Both the position numbers and the translations under genes were made by a program. From Nocardioides sp. (GTDB lineage Bacteria > Actinomycetota > Actinomycetes > Propionibacteriales > Nocardioidaceae), in NCBI RefSeq assembly GCF_030655615.1, contig NZ_JAURVJ010000122.1, forward strand, positions 1 to 57,270: 57,270 nucleotides of DNA. The letters are read 5' to 3'. Below the pieces are notes generated by a model. It searched no databases. It had not been told where the DNA came from and saw nothing but the letters and a program-made list of their open reading frames with translations. Positions 51,501-57,270 of this stretch are shown here, piece by piece (position 1 is the first letter of the stretch; each line of letters begins with the position of its first letter).

Positions 51501-51680
51501 GGTCGGGTCTCGGTCAAGGTCGGTGGGGTCACGCTCACCGGTACCGTCCGCAACGGTGCGGTGGCCCTCCAGCTGCCGAGGGCCGCCAAGGTCGGCTCCC
51601 TCAAGGTGACCGTGACCTACCTCGGCAGCACCCTGGCGAGGACGGCGACCAAGACGGTCACCGTCCGCGTCACCCGCTGA
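45585..51680 (+). CDS. Large secreted ThuA-copper radical oxidase-LamG mosaic protein
   Basis: 2031 residues. ATG 45585 is chosen because AAGGG lies 6 nt before it; ATG 45579 abuts AAGGG. Signal peptide to about 50 (LLALVVGLVVALPVLA...ASA). ThuA-like domain about 52-285 (ILRVLLFYKPNFHASN, GGGGFMGMHYTGW, MGHEGTAF). Galactose-oxidase-like propeller about 300-710 and DUF1929 domain about 718-815. All expected copper ligands of this AA5-type fold are visible: Cys384 (DMFCS), Tyr438 (RWYPT), Tyr675-His676 (RLYHS), His757 (VTHGF); the stacking Trp of galactose oxidase is Ser (GGSS). Then a galactose-binding-like region (about 820-990), LamG about 1000-1215, Ig-like about 1220-1315, LamG about 1322-1545, three cadherin/VCBS-like repeats (about 1548, 1648, 1749) and two Ig-like domains to the end. 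No sorting signal. It should oxidise an extracellular carbohydrate or aldehyde with O2; substrate unknown. Confidence 0.9.
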   Translation: MNVLRRSVRVRVAKRFRRSATHLLALVVGLVVALPVLATVTATPASAAPADDGILRVLLFYKPNFHASNVQARQAIRDLAAELGTQYAQPVEIQETDDPAVFTPANLATKDTLAFAQTGGVLFNEEQRTALEAYIRGGGGFMGMHYTGWSVGQSEHDVNPFYNRLVGAVSEGHPENPAVRPGRVFVKDTASPLTQGIPAEFTRSDEWYDWVVNPAPNVHTLLEADESSYVTDASGGRNGTSHPVTWCQTIDAGRSWYSGMGHEGTAFSEPNIRTQLRLGLAYSAGLLAADCSPPAKDVAGGWSGVTPWPLVAINASLTADGMVQTFGSTPTTCNDTTPYDWTGNGCVSQGGQFEFDVWDPATPRTLANVNQGRHPNNTYTDMFCSMQVQNPRRRTVMTVGGDDGLGENAPNDAAIGVTSYSKNKGLQNEAPMNFPRWYPTGTTMPNGDIVVQGGSSRGGPGGPGVLTPEIFTPDAGSGWRLLNGATSSAAYGDGGADHPGADENRWWYPRAFVTPGSGTLFNITGTQMYELDPAGNAGEGALTLRGTLPTNVSNQGALGNPVGATSTAAMYAPGKILQVGGGWWANGGGPAGAKAGFTVDITGGTANPVVTPIAPMKFARHWPTATVLPNGEVLVTGGSRDNNGNGGYVTTAEIWNPDSGQWRTVEAPYEHARLYHSTALLLPDGRVMVGGGGAPGPRNYTDVEYYSPSYLYDGNQAAARPEITSAPKKIGYNGTFGIQASGPVAKVTLVRNGSVTHGFNNDQNFQQLDFTQSGNNLTIKAPTDGTYAPPGAYMLFVWNADGTPSAAKILDIDPAVKTDDHAPKLVDQFEYPRIPADWRGGNPAALVDVAAGGGRMAPWTVKNPVQLVRSTGASQGGLGQVGYHLGLGASGSLERSITGLDPGRSYRISLKYARDSRSAGTVDGKAAVKVGSLDATLTATTANPSQNGNGRLTTFKTYVDTFTASARSETLTLSAPGGAPGVMIDDLVITAVDPGLSDVPIHYELDEGTGTTAANTGTDSSVGPAVLTGTTGWSDNGIFGTSVNLPGGSNASAVDLPDNLLQTATDFTTSFWVRPDTKGNWIGMFHLGDGLGDAGSFFQIQMQTQAAGATGVAATFKKKGSNVQERVFATPVKDVTANQWNHVVFTRSGATGTLYLDGVQIASRNNLTITMADLGPTANNWLGRNGYPDPAYDGLMDDVRLYTSSLTAADVAALYADGTAKRTTTTVTVSPASPSPFAEPLTVSGTVRDEAIQPATGTAELWVDAARVGEPVALVAGNVSFPALTLPPGPHQIEIRYLAAAGFRSSTATVTHTVSRPPPGSGVPIRYAFDEGTGTTAANTGSDTSVGAATLQGATTFTPTGKFGPGINLPGGASTTNNQVRLPDNIEAGMDEEFSVSVWARPDALPNWVPLLQIGSSTDTFFLLQSSTQAAGATGFAATFKAPGNAAQERLTLGAGNDLPLNEWTHVVFTMSGSTGRLYFDGELVGTRADFTLGIGDVGVGGNTTANFLGGTSWPDPRFDGMVDDFRMYGYELTGDQVDELYAGPPVTNAAPVGVADAYSTDQDEALTVVAPGVLTNDTDADADTLTATGLTQPAHGVVTLAPTGAFTYTPTAGYSGTDTFTYKANDGTVDSAATTVTITVAEVTGPTNATPVAVSDTFVTDEDVALTVAAPGVLTNDTDADGDDLTAAAVTQPAHGDVTLGADGAFTYTPDAGFVGVDSFTYAADDGTVDSAPATVSITVEEAGQPSPNQAPTAVADVFLTQQDVPLTVAAPGVLGNDADPDGDVLTAVAANQPAHGQVVLSGNGSFIYTPDRGFSGYDMFLYKVNDGTVDSGLTTVTIAVDAVPPAATAVAAAIAPFTYGQRGVLSTAMAPATATGEVTVLLGTRTIAGGTLTDGQSRIVLPVGSVPPGAQVLTLRYAGDDDHAASTTTVPVTVAKAAPTLKVTAPKQVRKGQRPTVRVQLTAPGGVPVTGRVSVKVGGVTLTGTVRNGAVALQLPRAAKVGSLKVTVTYLGSTLARTATKTVTVRVTR
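50230..51120 (+). repeat. Three tandem cadherin/VCBS-like repeats (about 300 bp each)
   Basis: Units begin near 50230, 50530 and 50833 with N-A/T/Q-A/T-PV/T-x-V-A/S-D and contain APGVLTNDTDAD and QPAHGxVTL. High DNA similarity between the units indicates recent duplication inside the secreted oxidase gene. Confidence 0.8.
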
Positions 51681-51719
51681 CCTCCCCTCCCCGCACCACA
51701 CGACAGAAGGACGAACCAC

Positions 51720-51959
51720 ATGCCCAACATCACCGTCGAGCTCCTCAAGGGCCGCACGATCGACCAGCGCCGCGCGTTCGCGGCGGCCGTGGCCGAGAGC
51801 GCGGTGGAGATCCTCGGCGCTCGCCGTCAGGACGTCCGGATGGTCTTCACCGAGATCACCGCCGACATCGTCGCCAACGGCGGCGTGCTCGCCAGCGACG
51901 ACGACAGCCGGGCCGGGGTCGTGGCCGCCCTGGCCGACTCCTCGGCCGAGAGGGTCTGA
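51720..51959 (+). CDS. Tautomerase family protein (4-oxalocrotonate tautomerase-like)
   Basis: 79 residues. Pro follows the initiator Met (MPNITVELLKGRTIDQRRAF), giving the catalytic N-terminal proline of the family; Arg residues at about 11 and 36-40 fit the active site. The length is close to short tautomerases with a small extra tail. RBS AGAAGGA is upstream. It starts 39 bp after the oxidase gene. It could isomerise an enol/keto product; role inferred only from position. Confidence 0.85.
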   Translation: MPNITVELLKGRTIDQRRAFAAAVAESAVEILGARRQDVRMVFTEITADIVANGGVLASDDDSRAGVVAALADSSAERV

Positions 51960-52006
51960 CGCTGAACCACGACGAGCACCGGCGTGCGCCCTCGCGGCGC
52001 ACCTCG

Positions 52007-53623
52007 GTGCTCGTCCTCGTCCTCGTCGTGGTGGCGCTCGTGCTCGGGCTGGCCCCGCCGGCGAGCGCGCACGCCTCGGTGGTGTCGACCGACCCCGCCG
52101 CCGGCGCCGTGCTCGCCGACGCCCCCGAGCGGGTCCGGTTCACGTTCAGCGAGCCGGTCGCCACGGTGCCCGACGGGGTCAAGGTCTATGACGCCGCCGG
52201 CGAGCTCGTCGCCTCGTCGGCGACCGCCGACGGGGTCGAGCTCGCCATCGCCCTCGAGGGCGAGGTCGGCGACGGCACGCTGATCGTCACCTACCGGATC
52301 GTCTCCAAGGACGGCCACCCCGTCAGCGGGTCGCTGATCTTCTCGGTCGGCGCACCCAGCCCGACCGTCGAGGAGCCCCCACGCGACGACGCCGCCTCGA
52401 CCGCGGTGCCGCGCACCCTCAGCCTGGTCCGCTTCGTCGGCTACGTCGGACTGTTCCTCGGAGCCGGTCTCCTGTGGTTCGCCGTGCTGTTCCTGCCGTC
52501 CGACCGGGCCGCCGACACGTCGCGCCGCCGCGTGGTGCTCGGCGCCCGTCTGGGCGGCGGCGTCGCACTGGTCGGCTGGCTGCTCGCCCTGCCCGTCACG
52601 GCGTCTTACCAGGTGGGCGGGGGAGTGACCTGGTCCGCCCTCGCCGCGACCGAGTACGTCGTCGCCGCGGCGGTCGCGGTCGGGCTCGTCGTGGCCCTGG
52701 TGCTGCTCGGGTCCGGCGCGCCGGGACGACGGCGGGGCTGGGTGGCCTTGGCCGCAGCGGTCGTCGCGACGACCGCCCCCGCGCTGACCGGTCACACCCG
52801 CGCGGCGACGCCCGAGGTCCTGGCCGTCGCCGCCGACCTCGTGCACCTGCTCGCCGGCAGCGTCTGGCTCGGCGGTCTCGTCGGGCTCGGCCTCGTGCTC
52901 GCCGACCTGTCGGGCCGCGGGACGATGGCGGGTGAGGTGCTGGCCCGCTTCTCCGGGGTGGCGGCCGGGATCCTGGCGGTCCTCGTGGTCACCGGGTCGC
53001 TGCTCGCGTGGCGCGTCCTCGGCTCGTGGAGCGGCCTCGTCGACACCACCTACGGCAAGCTGCTGCTCGTCAAGATTGGTGCGGCCCTCGTCGTCATCGC
53101 GATCGCCGCGTTCAACCGCTTCCGGCTGCTGCCGCGCCTGCAGGCGGCCGCCCACCGCAAGGACCGGCGTGCGGGCGCCGGCCTCGTCGTCCGCTCGGTC
53201 GTCGCCGAGAGCGCGGTGCTCGTGGTGGTCCTGCTCCTGACCGGCTTCCTCGTCGACCGCAACCCCGAGGGCGACCCCGTCGTCCAGGCCTCCGCGACGG
53301 CGCGCCCCACCTCGCGCACCGCGCAGCTCGACGCCATCGAGGTGCGCGCCACCCTCGGCCGACAGACCCCCGGCCCGACCAGCGTCACCCTCGAGCTGCT
53401 CGACCCGGCCGGCGAGCCGACCGAGGGCTACGCCGCCCCGCAGGCGACGTTCGCGTCCGACGACGTCGACCTCGGCGAGGTCCCGCTCCGCAACATCGGG
53501 CCGGGCGTCTACACCGCCGAGGTTGTCGTACCGGCTCCCGGCGACTGGCGGCTCAAGGTCGTGCTGCCGACCAGCGAGGTCGACGTACCGACGTCGACGC
53601 TGGAGTTCGACGTCCTCGGCTGA
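52007..53623 (+). CDS. CopC-CopD-YtkA-like fusion, copper import/resistance protein
   Basis: 538 residues from GTG 52007. Signal peptide, then HASVVSTDPAAGAVLADAPERVRFTFSEPV (CopC; the mature N-terminal His of AHAS and the His of SKDGHPVSG are the copper ligands). About 130-440 is CopD with eight membrane helices, and the last 110 residues (LDAIEVRATLGRQTPGPTSVTLEL...GPGVYTAEVVVPAPGDW) form a YtkA/CopC-like extracytoplasmic domain. A CTG at 51962 would give a longer Arg-rich start (NHDEHRRAPSRRTS) and is possible but unusual. CopC/CopD proteins move copper inward, so it may load copper for the adjacent oxidase. Confidence 0.9.
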   Translation: MLVLVLVVVALVLGLAPPASAHASVVSTDPAAGAVLADAPERVRFTFSEPVATVPDGVKVYDAAGELVASSATADGVELAIALEGEVGDGTLIVTYRIVSKDGHPVSGSLIFSVGAPSPTVEEPPRDDAASTAVPRTLSLVRFVGYVGLFLGAGLLWFAVLFLPSDRAADTSRRRVVLGARLGGGVALVGWLLALPVTASYQVGGGVTWSALAATEYVVAAAVAVGLVVALVLLGSGAPGRRRGWVALAAAVVATTAPALTGHTRAATPEVLAVAADLVHLLAGSVWLGGLVGLGLVLADLSGRGTMAGEVLARFSGVAAGILAVLVVTGSLLAWRVLGSWSGLVDTTYGKLLLVKIGAALVVIAIAAFNRFRLLPRLQAAAHRKDRRAGAGLVVRSVVAESAVLVVVLLLTGFLVDRNPEGDPVVQASATARPTSRTAQLDAIEVRATLGRQTPGPTSVTLELLDPAGEPTEGYAAPQATFASDDVDLGEVPLRNIGPGVYTAEVVVPAPGDWRLKVVLPTSEVDVPTSTLEFDVLG

Positions 53624-53681
53624 CATCCCCCTGGGGGTGAAGGACCTCCGCGATCGTCGCGGGCCCTGGCAGGCTCGCCCG

Positions 53682-54824
53682 GTGAGCCCCACCCCAGAGT
53701 CCCGCGCCGACCGACCGCAGCGTCCGGAGGTGATCGGCGACGGCGTCGCCTGGGTCGCCCTGTGGAGCGGCCGGTGGATCCTCATCGCCCTCGCGGCCGT
53801 CGTCCTCGGGCTGCTGGTCGGGCAGCTGTGGAGCATCGTGCTGCCGGTCGCGCTGGCCCTGGTCCTCGCCAGCGTCCTGGAGCGGCCGGCCCGCGCGCTC
53901 GAGCGACGGCTGCACCTGCCACCGGCCGCCGCGGCGGCGAGCGTCCTGCTCGGTGGGATCGCCGTGCTCGTCGGCCTCGGCTTCGCGATCGCCCCGCTCA
54001 TCGGGGGGCAGGTCGACGACATCGTCGACGACGCCTCGTCCGGGCTGCAGGAGGTCCAGGACTGGGTGCAGGGCCAGGACTTCGTGTCGCGCGACCAGAT
54101 CGACTCCGGCATCCAGGCCGTCCAGGACCGGCTCGGCGACAGCGGCTCGGCGATCGCCTCCGGCGTCCTGTCCGGCGTGGGCGCGGCGACCTCGGCGACC
54201 GTCACGGTCGTCATCACCCTGATCCTCACGTTCCTGTTCCTCAAGGACGGCCGACGCTTCCTCCCCCTGGTCGAGCGCATGGCAGGCGCCTCGGCGGGCG
54301 GGCACCTCGCGGAGGTGCTGCGCCGCTCGTGGACCACGCTCGGTGGCTACATCCGGACGCAGGCCGTCGTCAGCGCCGTCGACGCCGTCCTCATCGGCAT
54401 CGCCCTGGTGGTCGTCGGCGTACCGCTCGCGATCCCGCTGGCCCTGCTCACCTTCGTCGGCGGGTTCGTCCCGATCGTCGGGGCGTTCGTGGTCGGGGCG
54501 GCGGCGGTCCTGGTCGCGCTGGTCTCCAACGGACCGACCGGCGCGCTCGTCATCCTCGTGGTGATCGTGCTGGTGCAGCAGCTCGAGGGCAACGTGCTTT
54601 CGCCATGGCTGCAGGCCAAGAGCATGCAGCTCCACGCCGCCGTCGTGCTGCTGTCCGTCACGCTCGGCTCCACGCTCTTCGGCATCACCGGTGCCTTCCT
54701 CGCGGTGCCGGTCGTGGCCGTCGTGGCCGTGGTGATCCGCTACCTCGACGAGGTGGTCGCGGCGCGGGCCGGCGAGGTCCAGGAGCCGGAGCGGGCTGAG
54801 GAAACGGTCGACGAGGAGAAGTAG
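53682..54824 (+). CDS. AI-2E family transporter (PerM-like permease)
   Basis: 380 residues from GTG 53682. Two N-terminal helices, an extracytoplasmic helical part (QVDDIVDDASSGLQEVQDWV), then VTVVITLILTFLFLKDGRRFLPL and FVGGFVPIVGAFVVGAAAVL, QQLEGNVLSPWLQAKSMQLHAAVVLLSVTLG. These are typical of the AI-2E/PerM family, which includes signal exporters and Na+/H+ antiporters. Substrate unknown. Convergent with the EcsC gene. Confidence 0.85.
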   Translation: MSPTPESRADRPQRPEVIGDGVAWVALWSGRWILIALAAVVLGLLVGQLWSIVLPVALALVLASVLERPARALERRLHLPPAAAAASVLLGGIAVLVGLGFAIAPLIGGQVDDIVDDASSGLQEVQDWVQGQDFVSRDQIDSGIQAVQDRLGDSGSAIASGVLSGVGAATSATVTVVITLILTFLFLKDGRRFLPLVERMAGASAGGHLAEVLRRSWTTLGGYIRTQAVVSAVDAVLIGIALVVVGVPLAIPLALLTFVGGFVPIVGAFVVGAAAVLVALVSNGPTGALVILVVIVLVQQLEGNVLSPWLQAKSMQLHAAVVLLSVTLGSTLFGITGAFLAVPVVAVVAVVIRYLDEVVAARAGEVQEPERAEETVDEEK

Positions 54825-54841
54825 CGCGAAGCCTCCCGCGG

Positions 54842-55525
54842 TCAGCCGCGCGGCAGGTCGCGGGCAGCGTCGCGCCCGAGCCGCCGGGTGGCCCGCGCGT
54901 CGGTGGCCGCACCGACGACGCCGCCGAAGAGCGGCACCCGCTTGCCGATCATCGACGCGAGCTGCTTGCCGCCCAGGAAGCCGACCAGCGTCGCGGCGAC
55001 CTGTGCGGACACCCGCTGGATCGTCTCCTGACCGTGGTCGCCGCCGCCGGCGAGCCAGGCCGCGTTGCCGGGCAGCTCCTTCTTGCGCACGAGCTTCTCG
55101 GTCTCGTCGTGGCCCAGGAGCGTCACGAGCACGGCCGCACGCACGCCCGGGTCGGCGAGGTCGAGGCCGTGGACCTTCGCGATCGCGGCGTGCAGGCGGA
55201 GCTCGACCATGACGAGGCCGGTCACGTTGGCGGGCACCGTGACCACCGCGGTCACGAGGCCGCCGATGTTGGTGAGGAACCCCTGGGCGCCGGCGAGCCG
55301 GGTGTGCGAGGAGACCAGCGCGTCGACCGCCTCGTCGACGTCACCCTTGGCGTCGGCCAGCGCCTTGTCGGCGACGGTGGCCGCGCTGTCGAAGGGCCCG
55401 GTGCCCGAGACGGCCCTGTCCAGCACCTTCTGCAGGAACCCCGCGGTGAAGCCGGGCGCGATCTTGCCGATCCGCGGAGCCGCGAACCTGCCGCCGCGCT
55501 TGGTCAGGAAGCTGAGGACGCCCAT
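54842..55525 (-). CDS. EcsC family protein
   Basis: 227 residues. AVSGTGPFDSAATVADKALADAKGDVDEAVDALVSSHTRLAGAQGFLTNIGGLVTAVVTVPANVTGLVMVELRLHAAIAKVHGLDL is the EcsC core, with one or two hydrophobic stretches; the Arg-rich end is short. Role unknown; EcsC proteins are often membrane-associated. The ATG is at 55525. Confidence 0.8.
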   Translation of the reverse strand: MGVLSFLTKRGGRFAAPRIGKIAPGFTAGFLQKVLDRAVSGTGPFDSAATVADKALADAKGDVDEAVDALVSSHTRLAGAQGFLTNIGGLVTAVVTVPANVTGLVMVELRLHAAIAKVHGLDLADPGVRAAVLVTLLGHDETEKLVRKKELPGNAAWLAGGGDHGQETIQRVSAQVAATLVGFLGGKQLASMIGKRVPLFGGVVGAATDARATRRLGRDAARDLPRG

Positions 55526-56235
<710 letters not shown>

Positions 56236-56276
56236 GCACCACCACCCGGACGTCGCAGGCTCCGTCCGGGTCGCGC

Positions 56277-57270
56277 TCAGACGTTGCGCCGGTACTGGCC
56301 GCCGACCTCGAAGAACGCCTCGGTGACCTGACCGAGCGAGCACACCCGCGCGGCGTCCATCAGGACGGCGAACACGTTGTCGTCCGAGACGGCCGCGGCC
56401 TTGAGCCGGGCGATCGCCTCCTCGGCCTCCTGGGTGTGCTCGGCCTGGAACTCGTGCACCTTGCGGAGCTGGCCGGCCTTCTCGTCGTCGGTGGCGCGGG
56501 CGAGCTCGACGTGGGTCGGGGTGCCGTCGCCGGAGTCGGGCTTGACGAAGGTGTTGACGCCGACGATGGGCAGCGAGCCGTCGTGCTTGCGGTGCTCGTA
56601 GAGCATCGACTCGTCCTGGATGCGGCCGCGCTGGTAGCCGGTCTCCATCGCGCCGAGCACGCCGCCGCGCTCGCTGATCGCCTCGAACTCCGCCAGCACG
56701 GCCTCCTCGACGAGGTCGGTGAGCTGGTCGACGATGAAGGAGCCCTGGAGCGGGTTCTCGTTCATCGCCAGCCCCCACTCGCGGTTGATGATCAGCTGGA
56801 TGGCGAGCGCCCGGCGTACGGACTCCTCGGACGGGGTCGTCACGGCCTCGTCGAAGGCGTTGGTGTGCAGGCTGTTGGCGTTGTCATAGATGGCGATCAG
56901 AGCCTGCAGCGTGGTGCGGATGTCGTTGAAGTCCATCTCCTGTGCGTGCAGCGAGCGCCCGCTCGTCTGCACGTGGTACTTCAGCTTCTGCGACCGGTCG
57001 GAGGCGCCGTAGCGGTCGCGCATGGCGACCGCCCAGATGCGGCGCGCGACGCGGCCGATCACGGTGTACTCAGGGTCCATGCCGTTGGAGAAGAAGAACG
57101 ACAGGTTGGGCGCGAAGTCGTCGATGTCGAGGCCGCGCGCGAGGTAGGCCTCGACGTAGGTGAAGCCGTTGGCCAGGGTGAAGGCCAGCTGGCTGATCGG
57201 GTTCGCCCCGGCCTCGGCGATGTGGTAGCCGGAGATCGACACCGAGTAGAAGTTGCGCACCTGCTTCTCG
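56277..57270 (-). CDS. icmF: Fused isobutyryl-CoA mutase, C-terminal part (runs off the window)
   Basis: The 3' 331 codons, still open at the right edge. [119 protein letters not shown] and [18 protein letters not shown] form the substrate-binding barrel. The NGMDPEY phrase is typical of the fused GTPase-mutase IcmF rather than of methylmalonyl-CoA mutase. It uses adenosylcobalamin to interconvert isobutyryl- and butyryl-CoA. The terminal VGGQYRRNV matches the family end. Confidence 0.9.
   Translation of the reverse strand, partial: EKQVRNFYSVSISGYHIAEAGANPISQLAFTLANGFTYVEAYLARGLDIDDFAPNLSFFFSNGMDPEYTVIGRVARRIWAVAMRDRYGASDRSQKLKYHVQTSGRSLHAQEMDFNDIRTTLQALIAIYDNANSLHTNAFDEAVTTPSEESVRRALAIQLIINREWGLAMNENPLQGSFIVDQLTDLVEEAVLAEFEAISERGGVLGAMETGYQRGRIQDESMLYEHRKHDGSLPIVGVNTFVKPDSGDGTPTHVELARATDDEKAGQLRKVHEFQAEHTQEAEEAIARLKAAAVSDDNVFAVLMDAARVCSLGQVTEAFFEVGGQYRRNV

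Overview
The window is about 57 kb of very GC-rich chromosomal DNA with many GTG starts and 4-nt stop/start overlaps. The gene set (F420-type LLM oxidoreductase, FadD17-like ligase, DUF3618/DUF4235 envelope trio, CsoR/CopA, fused isobutyryl-CoA mutase) points to an actinobacterium, most likely Nocardioides or a relative in Nocardioidaceae. This assignment is inferred from gene content and composition. I see no rRNA, tRNA, CRISPR array, integrase or recognisable transposase.

Region 1 (1-16.9 kb) is a patchwork of small catabolic units, each with its own TetR regulator: LLM oxidoreductase plus FadD17-like acyl-CoA ligase behind a KstR-type box; TetR-SDR-alpha/beta hydrolase; an N-acyl-D-amino-acid deacylase-like amidohydrolase; FAD oxidoreductase plus zinc alcohol dehydrogenase; and flavin monooxygenase-TetR-hydrolase divergent from another SDR. 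Short palindromes recur at several of these promoters and suggest shared control. In the middle sits a 1.1 kb unit (12145-13264) bounded by inverted repeats and carrying one AbiEi-like/DUF559 endonuclease gene. That gene and the adjoining alcohol dehydrogenase each carry one apparent 1-nt frameshift.

Region 2 (16.9-34.7 kb) is mostly housekeeping and stress genes: rlmC, a GAF histidine kinase, selO, an epimerase, an old-yellow-enzyme-type reductase, a thioesterase, a copper operon (csoR-copZ-His-rich anchored protein-copA), a P450, dps, a holin-X/DUF3618/DUF4235 envelope trio, acetyltransferases and a thioesterase. Several very long hairpins or cruciforms lie between genes.

Region 3 (34.7-53.6 kb) is the most distinctive. 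An IclR regulator is divergent from an apparent operon of kduI, kduD, a CUT2-type sugar ABC transporter (binding protein, two permeases, double-ATPase), an aldehyde dehydrogenase, a KDPG/KDG aldolase and a KDG kinase. This is a complete route from 5-keto-4-deoxyuronate to pyruvate plus glyceraldehyde-3-phosphate. After a strong terminator comes a secreted mosaic protein of about 2030 residues: a ThuA-like domain, a galactose-oxidase-like copper-radical propeller with all expected copper ligands, two LamG domains and cadherin/Ig repeats. Its promoter carries the same GTTCAC-N4-GTGAAC palindrome seen before kduI, so it probably belongs to the IclR regulon. A small tautomerase and a CopC-CopD fusion follow, which may supply its copper. 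No polysaccharide lyase is present.

Region 4 (53.6-57.3 kb) holds an AI-2E-type permease, an EcsC-family protein, a decayed spot where two divergent acetoin/butanediol dehydrogenase genes lost their 5' halves, and the 3' part of a fused isobutyryl-CoA mutase gene that runs off the right edge.
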